Shown: positions 16,857 through 25,360 of the stretch, piece by piece
How the letters are laid out: every line of letters begins with the position of its first letter
Position numbering within the stretch: the stretch's first letter is position 1
DNA from: an uncultured Bacteroidia bacterium
Lineage (GTDB): Bacteria > Bacteroidota > Bacteroidia > Bacteroidales > UBA932
DNA: 64,000 nt
Assembly (NCBI GenBank): GCA_902792815.1
Contig: CADBAY010000013.1
Coordinates: 60,244 to 124,243, forward strand
Direction of reading: 5' to 3'
Notes under the pieces: generated by a model
The model's input: only the letters and a program-made list of their open reading frames with translations
The model's database searches: none
Told to the model about the DNA's origin: nothing
Program-made: the position numbers and the translations under genes

Positions 16857-17333
16857 ATGCACAGAACAGCACTGTTCCCCGGGTCGTTCGACCCCTTTAC
16901 CGCAGGTCACCTCAACATCTTGCGGCGCGCCCTTACAATGTTCGACAACGTGGTTATTGCCATCGGCGTCAACCAAGACAAGCGGGGCTTTTATTCCAAC
17001 GATCAGAAAAAGAGCATCATACGCCAGGCCACTGCCGGGCTTAAGAATGTCGAAATCATTGAGTACGACGGACTTACCATCGACGTCTGCCGTAACCTTG
17101 GCATACGCCACATAGTGAGGGGCGTGCGCAACATGCTCGATTTTGAAAACGAAAGGGCCATCGCCGACGCAAACCGCCGCCTTGCTCCCGAGATTGAGAC
17201 CATCATCATCCCTACGGCACAGGAATTCGCCCATATCTCTTCCAGCGCCGTACGCGACATCCTGCGCCACCACGGAGACACCTCGATGTTCGTGCCCCAG
17301 GGAGTCATACTTCCTTCGGTTGCCAAAGATTGA
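16857..17333 (+). CDS. coaD: Phosphopantetheine adenylyltransferase
   Basis: CoaD makes dephospho-CoA from 4'-phosphopantetheine and ATP. The 158-residue protein has FPGSFDPFTAGHLNI with the nucleotide-binding TxGH-type motif (AGHLNI), RGVRNMLDFENERAIADANR, and the C-terminal FAHISSSAVRDILRHHGD signature. The upstream TTG at 16839 overlaps the promoter, so the ATG at 16857 is used. The thioredoxin-like gene starts six bases after the stop. Confidence 0.96.
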   Translation: MHRTALFPGSFDPFTAGHLNILRRALTMFDNVVIAIGVNQDKRGFYSNDQKKSIIRQATAGLKNVEIIEYDGLTIDVCRNLGIRHIVRGVRNMLDFENERAIADANRRLAPEIETIIIPTAQEFAHISSSAVRDILRHHGDTSMFVPQGVILPSVAKD

Positions 17334-17339
17334 CGCCTT

Positions 17340-18161
17340 ATGCGCAAGATTGCTTTACTCATTTCGGCCCTTGTCCTGTTCTGCCTGCCCGTCAAGGCGC
17401 AGGAGGCGGCCGACAGCACGGTGTTCCCAAAGCTTGACACCTTGCTTACCCGCTATACAGCAGCCATAGAAAGGGAGAGCGTGGATGTGAAGAAGGCCGA
17501 GAGCGACTTCCTCATCAGTTCGGTGAAGGACTCGCTTACCACGCAGCACATAGCCCTCTGGCTGTACGACCATTACAAAGAGTCGGCCCTTATGGGCGAC
17601 GAGGCCGTGGCCATCCATATCTTCGACTCATGGTTCAAACCGGGCACCGTCAAGATGAGAGGCGAGTTCGACTTTTTTGACGCCGAGTTATTTGCCACCT
17701 TCAACCGTTCCACCCTGCTGGGAATGAAGGCTCCCGTAGTGGAAATGAAAGGGCCGTGCGGATGTAAGGTAACCCTGCCGCAGGAGGGCACTTATTCGAT
17801 ACTGTTCTTCTACGATACCGCCTGCGCCAAGTGCAAGCTGGAGTCGCAGCTCATGCCCGGCATACTGGAAATAATCACTTTCCCCACCAAGATGTACGCT
17901 GTTTATTGCGGACAGGACAAAAAGGCCTGGAGGCAGTGGCGCCGCTCTTTCAAAGTGCGCAACAAGAACCTGAAGATAGTGCATGCCTGGGACCCGGAAA
18001 TAGAGACCGAGTACCTGCGGCTCTACGGCGTGATTTCAACTCCGAGGCTGTATTTCACTGATACTGACGGAGAAATTTTGGGCAGACGCCTTGAACTTGA
18101 GTCACTTGACGAAATAATTCATTATATTTGCGATTACTATGGGCAAACGCAAAACAAATAA
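17340..18161 (+). CDS. Secreted thioredoxin-fold protein (DUF5106-like)
   Basis: A 273-residue exported protein with a signal peptide ending VKAQ near residue 21. The N-terminal helical half resembles the DUF5106-type region of Bacteroidetes thiol-disulfide proteins. The C-terminal half is a thioredoxin fold with a CAKC redox motif near residue 160 (FFYDTACAKCKLES) and the cis-Pro region YGVISTPRLYF. An extra CGCK sequence near residue 140 is unusual. It probably reduces or shuffles periplasmic disulfides. It follows coaD by 6 bp; the next gene's promoter and start lie inside its 3' end. Confidence 0.72.
   Translation: MRKIALLISALVLFCLPVKAQEAADSTVFPKLDTLLTRYTAAIERESVDVKKAESDFLISSVKDSLTTQHIALWLYDHYKESALMGDEAVAIHIFDSWFKPGTVKMRGEFDFFDAELFATFNRSTLLGMKAPVVEMKGPCGCKVTLPQEGTYSILFFYDTACAKCKLESQLMPGILEIITFPTKMYAVYCGQDKKAWRQWRRSFKVRNKNLKIVHAWDPEIETEYLRLYGVISTPRLYFTDTDGEILGRRLELESLDEIIHYICDYYGQTQNK
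18123..18130 (+). promoter_or_regulatory. -7 box TATATTTG inside the upstream gene
   Basis: A full TAnnTTTG match inside the thioredoxin-like gene, ending eight bases before the ATG at 18139. It would give the ribbon-helix-helix gene its own near-leaderless transcript. Confidence 0.5.
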
Positions 18162-18375
18162 GATTCAAGGAGTTGACCCTGCATACTTCGACAAGCAGCG
18201 CGAGGCAATGCTCAGGGTTCACCGGAAGGCCGTCCTGTTCAACGACAAAGAATTAGCGGCAATAAATGAATATTGCCGCCGCTTTAAAGTCAGTTCACGC
18301 TCGGCGCTTATCCGCCAGGCGGTGATGGAAAGGGTCCTCAGAGGTCTTGAGGAGAATCATCCGACGCTGTTCTGA
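18139..18375 (+). CDS. Small conserved ribbon-helix-helix-like protein
   Basis: A 78-residue basic protein: MGKRKTNKIQGVDPAYFDKQ, then HRKAVLFNDKELAAINEYCRRFKVSSRSALIRQAVMERVL. The strand-helix-helix pattern with SSRSALIRQA is typical of MetJ/Arc/CopG DNA-binding proteins. I recognise it as a short protein widespread in Bacteroidetes without an assigned function. It overlaps the previous gene by 23 bp, and its stop lies in a strong hairpin. Confidence 0.75.
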   Translation: MGKRKTNKIQGVDPAYFDKQREAMLRVHRKAVLFNDKELAAINEYCRRFKVSSRSALIRQAVMERVLRGLEENHPTLF

Positions 18376-18392
18376 GAATTCAGAACAGCGTC
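18363..18392. terminator. Perfect 13-bp hairpin between convergent genes
   Basis: Arms GACGCTGTTCTGA and its exact complement flank a GAAT loop. It overlaps the stop of the ribbon-helix-helix gene and lies 9 bp from the lon stop on the other strand, so it can act in both directions. Only a weak T-rich stretch follows on the plus strand. Confidence 0.6.
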
Positions 18393-18400
18393 TTCGTTCC

Positions 18401-20770
18401 TCAGAATATAAAATCTATTACGTCGGAGATGGTCTTGACGTAGTGGAAGGTAAGGCCCTTGACATAGATTTCCTTGATGTCTTCTACGTCTTTGCGGTTT
18501 TCTTCCGAAATCACGATCGTGTGTACGCCTGCCCTCTTGGCAGCCAGAATCTTTTCTTTGATTCCACCCACGGGGAGCACCCTTCCGCGAAGGGTCATCT
18601 CGCCGGTCATCGCTATACCCTTCTTGACAGGCTCGCCGCGCAGGGCCGACACCATCGAACTCACCATGGTTATACCGGCTGACGGGCCGTCCTTGGGAGT
18701 AGCCCCTTCGGGCACGTGCACGTGAATATCCTTCTCGGAGAAGGTCTTCGAATCCATCTTGGCCATGTCGGGATGAGCCTTGATATACTGGTAGGCTATG
18801 GTGGCCGATTCCTTCATAACGTCGCCCAGGTTGCCGGTCATGGTCATAATGCCCTTACCGCCGCTTACCGAACTCTCCACGAACAGAATCTCGCCTCCCA
18901 TCTGGGTCCAGGCAAGGCCGGTCACCACGCCGGGGGCCTCGTTGCCCTTCTGCTGGTCGTGGAAATTCGTGGGCAGGCCCAGATACTCCTTGAGATGCTC
19001 GGGCTTGATGACCGAAGGATACTCCTGCTCGAGGGCTATCTTCTTGGCGGTCACACGGGCAATCTTGGCAATCTGCTTCTCAAGGCCGCGGACGCCGCTC
19101 TCGTGAGTGTACTGGTCAATTATCGCCTTGATTCCCGCAGCGCTGATCTTGAGGGCCTTGGCATCGATGCCGTGCTCCCTGAGCTGCTTGGGCAGCAGGA
19201 AGGTCTTGGCAATCTCGGCTTTTTCCTCGGCGAGGTAGCCCGACACGTTGATAAGTTCCATTCGGTCAAGCAGGGCCGGCTGCACCGGAGAAAGGCTGTT
19301 GGCAGTAGTGATGAACATCACGTTGCTCAGGTCGTAGTCAAGGTCGAGATAATTGTCGTGGAAGGTTGAGTTCTGCTCAGGGTCAAGAGCCTCCAGGAGC
19401 GCCGATGACGGGTCGCCCTTGAAGTCGGAGCCGAGCTTGTCGATCTCGTCGAGCACGATCACGGGGTTGGAGGTACCCGCCCTGGCTATACCGTTGAGGA
19501 TACGTCCCGGGAGAGCGCCCACGTAGGTCTTGCGGTGACCGCGGATTTCGGCCTCGTCGTGCATACCGCCAAGAGAGATGCGCACATACTTGCGCCCGAG
19601 CGAACGGGCGATGGACTTGCCAAGAGAGGTCTTGCCTACTCCGGGAGGGCCGTACAGGCAGAGGATAGGCGACTTCATATTGCCCTTGAGCTTGAGCACC
19701 GCAAGGTACTCGATGATACGGTCCTTTACGGTATCGAGCCCGTAATGGTCCTGGTCAAGCACCTGCTGTGCGTGTTTAAGGTCGAGGTTATCCTCGCTCA
19801 TCTCGCCCCACGGCAGCTGGAGCATGAACTCCAGGTAGTTGTACTGCACGCTGTAGTCGGGCGAATTGGGATTATATTTCTCCAGCTTGGCGAGCTCTTT
19901 TTCAAAGGCCTTGGCAATCTCCTCGGGCCACTTCTTGTCCTTTGCCCTCTCGCGGAACTTGTCGAAGTCTTCCTGCTCGTCCATTCCAAGCTCTTCCTGG
20001 ATGGTCTTGAGCTGGCTGTTAAGGTAGTACTCCCTCTGCTGCTGGTCAATCTCGCTCTTGACTTTCTGGTTGATGTCCTGCTTGAGCTTCATGAGCTGCA
20101 GCTGTACATCCAGGATGCTCAGGAGTTTCATGGCACGGATCTTCACGTCACCGTACTGGAGCAGTTCCATCTTCTCCTTGAAGTTCTCGACCTCGATGGT
20201 AGTGGCCACGAAATTCACCAGGAACTCAAAGTTGTCGATGGCCTTGAGCGCACCGATGGACTCGCGGGAGCCCAGATTGGACGAACGCAGGACCTGCATG
20301 GCCTTGTCCTTAAGAGCCTCCGACACAGCCTTTATGTCGGTCTGCTCGGAGTCGTATGTCTTGTCGCCCAGGTACAGTATGCGGGCGGTTATGTAAGGCT
20401 CGGTGCCTATTACGGTCTCGATCTCTATACGCTTGAAGGCCTGGAGGATGGCGGTCAGCGTGCCGTCGGGCATCTCAAGGGTCTTGAGGATACGGCAGAC
20501 GGTACCGTAGGCGTAAAGGTCTTCCGCTACGGGGTTCTCGACCGTCACGTCTTTCTGGGGAACGGCGCCGATGTAGAAGCCCTGCTCCTCGGCCTCTTGG
20601 ATGAGACGGATCGACTTCTCGCGGCCTATCGTAATAGGGTAAACCGTTCCGGGGAACAAGGCGGCGTTGCGCAGTGCCAGCACCGGCAGGACGTCGGGAA
20701 GCTCGGATTCGTTGACCTTGAAGGCCTGTTCTCCCTGTACAAGGGGAATGATATTAATATCTTGCTTCAT
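18401..20770 (-). CDS. lon: ATP-dependent protease Lon
   Basis: Lon is a cytosolic AAA+ serine protease that degrades misfolded and regulatory proteins. The 789-residue protein has the N-terminal substrate-binding domain (LPVLALRNAALFPGTVYPI), Walker A GPPGVGKTSLGKS, Walker B PVIVLDEIDKLG, the sensor-1 region, and the C-terminal protease domain with Ser697 in PKDGPSAGITM and the lysine in GRVLPVGGIKEKILAA. The frame opens at 20815, but the ATG at 20770 (MKQDINIIPLVQGEQ) leaves room for promoter sequence and is preferred. Confidence 0.97.
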   Translation of the reverse strand: MKQDINIIPLVQGEQAFKVNESELPDVLPVLALRNAALFPGTVYPITIGREKSIRLIQEAEEQGFYIGAVPQKDVTVENPVAEDLYAYGTVCRILKTLEMPDGTLTAILQAFKRIEIETVIGTEPYITARILYLGDKTYDSEQTDIKAVSEALKDKAMQVLRSSNLGSRESIGALKAIDNFEFLVNFVATTIEVENFKEKMELLQYGDVKIRAMKLLSILDVQLQLMKLKQDINQKVKSEIDQQQREYYLNSQLKTIQEELGMDEQEDFDKFRERAKDKKWPEEIAKAFEKELAKLEKYNPNSPDYSVQYNYLEFMLQLPWGEMSEDNLDLKHAQQVLDQDHYGLDTVKDRIIEYLAVLKLKGNMKSPILCLYGPPGVGKTSLGKSIARSLGRKYVRISLGGMHDEAEIRGHRKTYVGALPGRILNGIARAGTSNPVIVLDEIDKLGSDFKGDPSSALLEALDPEQNSTFHDNYLDLDYDLSNVMFITTANSLSPVQPALLDRMELINVSGYLAEEKAEIAKTFLLPKQLREHGIDAKALKISAAGIKAIIDQYTHESGVRGLEKQIAKIARVTAKKIALEQEYPSVIKPEHLKEYLGLPTNFHDQQKGNEAPGVVTGLAWTQMGGEILFVESSVSGGKGIMTMTGNLGDVMKESATIAYQYIKAHPDMAKMDSKTFSEKDIHVHVPEGATPKDGPSAGITMVSSMVSALRGEPVKKGIAMTGEMTLRGRVLPVGGIKEKILAAKRAGVHTIVISEENRKDVEDIKEIYVKGLTFHYVKTISDVIDFIF

Positions 20771-20884
20771 ATAAAAATGTGTCAAAATGTCAGTAATCGC
20801 GTCAAAATTGTGCAAATCCCTATTTGGTCAATCTCCGTGCCAAAGAAAAGAGGCAAAATATTTTGAAACTTGGAAATTTAGAAC

Positions 20885-20892
20885 TAATTTTG
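20885..20892 (+). promoter_or_regulatory. -7 box TAATTTTG for the HU gene
   Basis: A full match 52 bp before the HU ATG. The leader would be about 48 nt, AT-rich and ending in TAATAATTTTTGAT, the A/T-rich unstructured type typical of strongly translated Bacteroidetes genes. Confidence 0.5.
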
Positions 20893-20944
20893 CGTTCCAA
20901 TTGATTGAGGGAAAGAAACCAACTAATAATTAATAATTTTTGAT

Positions 20945-21220
20945 ATGACAAAGGCAGAAATCGTCAGTGAAGTTGCAAAAGCAACAGGCATTGAAAAAGT
21001 AACAGTACAGACAGTTTTTGAGGCAGCAATGGAATCAATCAAGAATTCCGTCATCAAGGGTGAGCCCGTTTATCTCCGCGGATTCGGTAGCTTCATCATC
21101 AAGCACCGCGCTCAGAAAGCTGCACGCAATATTACCAAAAAGACTACTATCACCATCCCTGCACACAATATCCCCGCTTTCAAGCCCTCCAAGGCTTTTG
21201 CGGCAGAGATGCAGAAATAA
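20945..21220 (+). CDS. HU/IHF-family DNA-binding protein
   Basis: A 91-residue nucleoid protein: MTKAEIVSEVAKATGI, then VYLRGFGSFIIKHRAQKAARNI with the family GFGxF motif, and IPAHNIPAFKPSKAF with the DNA-bending proline arm. HU dimers bend and compact DNA. It is followed 14 bp later by a tiny basic protein gene. Confidence 0.95.
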   Translation: MTKAEIVSEVAKATGIEKVTVQTVFEAAMESIKNSVIKGEPVYLRGFGSFIIKHRAQKAARNITKKTTITIPAHNIPAFKPSKAFAAEMQK

Positions 21221-21234
21221 TTAATTAATAGCGT

Positions 21235-21324
21235 ATGCCTAACGGAAAGAAGCATAAAAGACACAAAATGGCGACGCACAAGCGCAAGAAGCGCTTGCGT
21301 CTGAACAGGCACAAGAAGAAATAG
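21235..21324 (+). CDS. AURKAIP1/COX24-domain basic peptide (possible ribosomal protein)
   Basis: A 29-residue peptide, MPNGKKHKRHKMATHKRKKR followed by LRLNRHKKK; over half its residues are Lys, Arg or His. The KMxxHKRKKRLRxNRHKKK pattern is that of the COX24/AURKAIP1 domain. In other lineages short relatives (mS38 in mitochondria, bS22 in mycobacteria) are small-subunit ribosomal proteins. It lies between HU and a terminator. It is below the length most gene finders accept, but conservation of the pattern makes it credible. Confidence 0.75.
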   Translation: MPNGKKHKRHKMATHKRKKRLRLNRHKKK

Positions 21325-21332
21325 TCGCTCAA

Positions 21333-21367
21333 GGCCCGGCGGGAGATCCGGCCGGGTCTTTTGTTTT
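21333..21367 (+). terminator. Rho-independent terminator after the COX24-like gene
   Basis: GGCCCGGC (21333-21340) pairs with GCCGGGTC (21351-21358, one G-U) around a 10-nt loop, followed by TTTTGTTTT. It ends the HU/COX24-like transcript 16 bp before the rng start. Confidence 0.8.
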
Positions 21368-21382
21368 ATTCCCGTCCCAAAA

Positions 21383-22942
21383 ATGGAGTCCGAAAACCAA
21401 GAAAAAGACCTTGTGGTCGATGTGGGCTCGTCTGAGGTGCGTCTGGCGCTGCTGGAAAATCACCGACTGATTGAGTACAACAGAGAATCGAGTCAGGGTC
21501 ACAGTTTTTCGGTGGGGGATGTGTATCTTGGTAAAGTCAAGAAAATACTTCCCGCACTGAATGCTGCTTTCGTGGATATCGGCGACAGCAAAGAGGCGTT
21601 TGTCCACTATCTGGACCTGGGATTGCACTTCGACGCGTTCGACAAATTCGTGCGCGACGCCAACCCCAACCGCAATCTGCAAGAACTGTTCTCGGGCATC
21701 AAAATCGGCGAGCCGCTCTCCAAGGATGGCCGCGTCGAAGATTATCTGAAGCCCGGGCAATTGATTATCGGCCAGATAGTTAAGGAACCGATTTCCACAA
21801 AAGGGTCCCGACTGACTGCTGAGATTTCATTGGCAGGACGCAACATTGTACTGCTCCCTTTCGCCGAGAAAGTGAGCGTTTCCCAAAAGATTACCTCGAA
21901 GGAGGAAAAGAGAAGACTCGAAACTCTGGTAGGCAACATTCTGCCCCACAACTACGGAGCCATCATCCGCACGGCAGCAGAAGGCAGTTCCGCCGCCGTC
22001 CTGGTGGCCGAACTCCGCTCGCTGATCGAAAAGTGGGAAAGCGCCTGGAAGAAGATTTCGAGAAACAAGAACATCGGGCTGCTCTTCACGGAGTATTCCA
22101 AAACCACCACCATCCTGCGCGACCTTCTCAACGATTCGTTCTCGAACATCTACGTCAACGATCCCAAGATTTACGAAGAGACGCGCCGTTACATATCCCT
22201 CATCTCCCCCGAGCAGGAAAAGATAGTCCGGCTCTACGAGGGCAAGGAACCGATCTTCGACCATTTTGAGGTCACCCGCCAGATCAAGAGTTCCTTCGGC
22301 AAGGTGGTTCCCATGAAGCAGGGCGCATATCTGGTAATTGAAACTACCGAGGCCCTGAATGTCATAGACGTGAACAGCGGCATCCGAGCCAAATCCAACG
22401 ACCAGGAAGAGAACACTTTCGAAGTGAACAAACTGGCGGCGGAAGAAATTGCCCGTCAGCTCCGGCTGCGCGATATGGGCGGAATCGTTATCGTTGACTT
22501 TATCGATATGGATTCCGGCGAGCACCGTAACGAGCTGTACAAGTACATGGTGGAGCTTATGTCATCCGACCGCGCAAAGCACAACGTGCTGCCGCTCACC
22601 AAATTCGGGCTTATGCAGATTACCCGCCAGAGGATTCGTCCGGTCACGGAAATCAACACCACGGAGAAATGCCCCCTGTGCCACGGCACAGGAAAGATTG
22701 CCTCCACGGTGGTCATTGACGAACAAATTGAGCGCAAGCTTGCCGACCTTGTCGAGCACGGCCACAAGCAGTTCACGCTCAAAATCAGCCCTATTCTAGG
22801 AGCTTACATCACCAGGGGCTGGTCTTCGTTCGCAGGTAGATGGAAACGTAAGTACCGTTGCAAGCTGAAGATAGTCGAAGTTACCGACTACAGCATCCTG
22901 CAATATGATTTCTACGATGAAAATGGAAAGGCGCTCGATTAA
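21383..22942 (+). CDS. rng: Ribonuclease G (RNase E/G family)
   Basis: An endoribonuclease that matures rRNA and starts mRNA decay. The 519-residue protein has the S1 domain near residues 40-120 (GDVYLGKVKKILPALNAAFVDIG), the catalytic DNase I-like region with metal-binding Asp residues in LNVIDVNSG and GGIVIVDFIDM, and the zinc-link motif CPLCHGTGK. It lacks the long RNase E scaffold tail, so it is the G type. It sits directly behind a terminator and ends in another hairpin. Confidence 0.94.
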   Translation: MESENQEKDLVVDVGSSEVRLALLENHRLIEYNRESSQGHSFSVGDVYLGKVKKILPALNAAFVDIGDSKEAFVHYLDLGLHFDAFDKFVRDANPNRNLQELFSGIKIGEPLSKDGRVEDYLKPGQLIIGQIVKEPISTKGSRLTAEISLAGRNIVLLPFAEKVSVSQKITSKEEKRRLETLVGNILPHNYGAIIRTAAEGSSAAVLVAELRSLIEKWESAWKKISRNKNIGLLFTEYSKTTTILRDLLNDSFSNIYVNDPKIYEETRRYISLISPEQEKIVRLYEGKEPIFDHFEVTRQIKSSFGKVVPMKQGAYLVIETTEALNVIDVNSGIRAKSNDQEENTFEVNKLAAEEIARQLRLRDMGGIVIVDFIDMDSGEHRNELYKYMVELMSSDRAKHNVLPLTKFGLMQITRQRIRPVTEINTTEKCPLCHGTGKIASTVVIDEQIERKLADLVEHGHKQFTLKISPILGAYITRGWSSFAGRWKRKYRCKLKIVEVTDYSILQYDFYDENGKALD

Positions 22943-22954
22943 CGGGCGCCTTTC
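22926..22954. terminator. Terminator hairpin at the rng 3' end
   Basis: GAAAGGCGC and GCGCCTTTC form a 9-bp stem around the rng stop codon, followed by TTG. It lies 4 bp from the stop of the convergent barrel-protein gene and can serve both strands. Confidence 0.65.
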
Positions 22955-22957
22955 TTG

Positions 22958-24283
22958 TTAGTTTTCAAATCCCATCTTCTCCGCCAGGGCGGAGCCCCAT
23001 TTGAGAGTATGGTAATAACGCAGGGAGAATTCGGGAGCAAACATCGAGTACACCATGGCTTTATCGGTGTCTCTCAACTTAAACGGTGCCGTAAAACCGG
23101 TGCCGACACCTCCGCAGAGCTCCAGGTGACCGTTGCCCGAGCCAAGGCGCATAGACACGCCTACTTTGGGGCTGAGCAATATAGCCAGCACTCCTTTCTG
23201 AGCTCCGCTCGAGGTCCAGCCGTGAGGAGATGCAAGCCCGATAGAGACTGTACCGACAGGCGAAAAAGTCTTGTCCAGCAGACGGTAGCGCCCTACTAAT
23301 GCAAAAGGAGCCGCGTCGGCATACAGCGTTTCATAATACTTATTTGGCTTTGCAAAAAACTTCCTCTCCATGGGAGCAAACTCAAGTGCGGCGCTGAAAT
23401 GAGGATTGAAACGGTAACCAAGTGAGAGGAAACAGATACCGGTACTGGCATCAGCACCTTCCGATTTATATTCCGGATGCGAGAAGATTCCTACACCTCC
23501 GCCAAAGCCGATTTCGACACCTGACGGATGATAAACACGCGTCTTGCCAGGAACGCCCTGGGCGCGATGGAAATCAAATGCCGTTTGGAAAACAAGGCTG
23601 TGGCCTGCAGCGCTATAACTTGGCATGATGGACAACTGGTATCCTGCATTAAGAAGCAAATCCAAAGAGGGTGTAAGCTTCATCATCACGCCAGGCATAA
23701 TTGTAAGTCCGAGGAAGAACATTTCGTGCGCCGGCTGCACTGCGACATATAACCTGTCGCGGATCTGGAACGAAATCTTGGAATACGAAGGGAAATAAAT
23801 ACGGTTCTCGAAGAAAGCTCCCAGACTTACATTAGGATCTTCAATAAAAGGAAACATAAACTGTATGCCGCCGCCCAGGTAAACCTGGTCGGAGGTATCT
23901 TTGCCGAGCCCGAATTCCACTACACCGCTGGCGGAACCGCCTTTCACCAGCGCCACTCCTATTCCCAGGCCGGGAGAATAACGCCAGCCGCGGAACTGCT
24001 CGACGCTCTCGACAAGAGCGGCAGCATTGTTTTTATTGCGCGAAGCTGAGTTCGAGCCTCCGCTCACTTCTTCCTTTACGACTTTTACCACTTCGGATGA
24101 AGGGTACACGAAAATGCTCCCGTCGGCAGTCTGAATCTTGATATTGCCTCCGGTAACCTGCTCAAGCACAGTACCTTTGATGACACTGCCATTCTTCAGG
24201 TACACTACATCCCTGTAATTCTGGGCCAATGCAGCTGCGCTCATGAGCACCAGCGCAAAAAGAACAACTAATATACGTTTCAC
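22958..24283 (-). CDS. Putative outer-membrane beta-barrel protein
   Basis: A 441-residue protein with a signal peptide (to about residue 20, ALAQ). A short beta domain of the type VVYLKNGSVIKGTVLEQ follows (residues 25-70, a sequence often seen at the start of Bacteroidetes exported proteins), then a low-complexity linker, then an outer-membrane barrel-like region with many alternating aromatic strands. The start codon is GTG at 24283, which gives a canonical signal peptide. It is the last gene of the lnt-PASTA-rluD run (13 bp after rluD). No enzymatic function is apparent. Confidence 0.7.
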   Translation of the reverse strand: MKRILVVLFALVLMSAAALAQNYRDVVYLKNGSVIKGTVLEQVTGGNIKIQTADGSIFVYPSSEVVKVVKEEVSGGSNSASRNKNNAAALVESVEQFRGWRYSPGLGIGVALVKGGSASGVVEFGLGKDTSDQVYLGGGIQFMFPFIEDPNVSLGAFFENRIYFPSYSKISFQIRDRLYVAVQPAHEMFFLGLTIMPGVMMKLTPSLDLLLNAGYQLSIMPSYSAAGHSLVFQTAFDFHRAQGVPGKTRVYHPSGVEIGFGGGVGIFSHPEYKSEGADASTGICFLSLGYRFNPHFSAALEFAPMERKFFAKPNKYYETLYADAAPFALVGRYRLLDKTFSPVGTVSIGLASPHGWTSSGAQKGVLAILLSPKVGVSMRLGSGNGHLELCGGVGTGFTAPFKLRDTDKAMVYSMFAPEFSLRYYHTLKWGSALAEKMGFEN

Positions 24284-24295
24284 TCTAACTGGATT

Positions 24296-25360
24296 TTATT
24301 TACAAATATGAGAAAAATCTTTGACATACGCCCGCCACTTTGCCAAAAGTGCAGTCATATCCTGAGGCAAGGGTGATTCAAAATACACAGATTTATGCGT
24401 CCGGGGATGCACAAAGCCGAGAGTCCTGGCATGCAGGGCTTGCCGTGGGCACAGTTCGAAGCAATTGTGGATGAACTGCTTGTACTTGGAATAGATCGTT
24501 CCCTGGCGGATCTCGGTACCGCCGTAGCGCTCGTCGCCGAAAATCGGGTGCCCTATGCTGCTCATGTGCACCCTGATCTGGTGGGTGCGGCCGGTCTCGA
24601 GGCGGCACTCTACAAGGGTCACAAAGCCCATCCGCTCAAGCACTTTCCAGTGAGTCACAGCCCTCTTGCCCCTCTCCGGATCGGAAGTTGTGCAAAAGCG
24701 CAGGCGGTCGGAAGGGTCGCGCATGAGGTTGGCATCCACCGTGCCTTCATCTTCCTTCAAGTCGCCCCAGACGATAGCGTTGTAACGGCGTTCTATGCTG
24801 TGGTCGAAGAACTGTCGGGCCAGATTGAGCTGGGCTTCGTCGTTTTTGGCGACAGCAAGCAGGCCGCTGGTATCTTTGTCGATGCGGTGCACCAGCACTC
24901 CCATCCGGTCGTCCCCCTCGTCGGGGCCCTGGGTGATGCCCAGATGGAAGGCAAGAGCGTTGACGAGCGTGCCCTCATAATGACCGTGACCGGGATGGAC
25001 CACCATTCCCGCCGGTTTATCCAGCACCAGTACATCGTCGTCTTCGTACACTATGTTCAGAGGGATATCCTGCGGAAGTATCTCGACGCCACGGCGCCTG
25101 TACGGCATCACGAAGCGTATCACATCGCCCGGACGCACTATGTAATTGGCCTTGACCGTCTTATCCCCTACCTGAACGAAACCCTCCTTGATGGCGCACT
25201 GCACCCTGTGGCGCGAGGTATGCTCCATGTGGGCCGCCATATATTTGTCGATACGCAACGGCTCCTGCCCCGGATCGACATCAAAGCGGAAATGCTCGAA
25301 GAGTTGTTCGTCCTGCTCTTCTTCAAGCAGCTCGGTATCAATCTGTGGGAGCTTTTCCAT
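24296..25360 (-). CDS. rluD: RluA-family pseudouridine synthase (RluD-like)
   Basis: Modifies uridines in 23S rRNA (helix 69 for RluD). The 354-residue protein has an N-terminal S4 domain (RIDKYMAAHMEHTSRHRVQ) and the catalytic motif VHRIDKDTSGLLAVAK with the nucleophilic Asp, followed by RTHQIRVHMSSIGHPIFGD. A TTG at 25363 is possible, but the adjacent ATG at 25360 is preferred. Its start overlaps the PASTA gene by 23 bp. Confidence 0.92.
   Translation of the reverse strand: MEKLPQIDTELLEEEQDEQLFEHFRFDVDPGQEPLRIDKYMAAHMEHTSRHRVQCAIKEGFVQVGDKTVKANYIVRPGDVIRFVMPYRRRGVEILPQDIPLNIVYEDDDVLVLDKPAGMVVHPGHGHYEGTLVNALAFHLGITQGPDEGDDRMGVLVHRIDKDTSGLLAVAKNDEAQLNLARQFFDHSIERRYNAIVWGDLKEDEGTVDANLMRDPSDRLRFCTTSDPERGKRAVTHWKVLERMGFVTLVECRLETGRTHQIRVHMSSIGHPIFGDERYGGTEIRQGTIYSKYKQFIHNCFELCPRQALHARTLGFVHPRTHKSVYFESPLPQDMTALLAKWRAYVKDFSHICK

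Noticed and set aside
19535-20866. 443-codon open frame antisense to lon
   Set aside because: Overlaps the lon ATPase and N-domain completely; shadow of codon bias.
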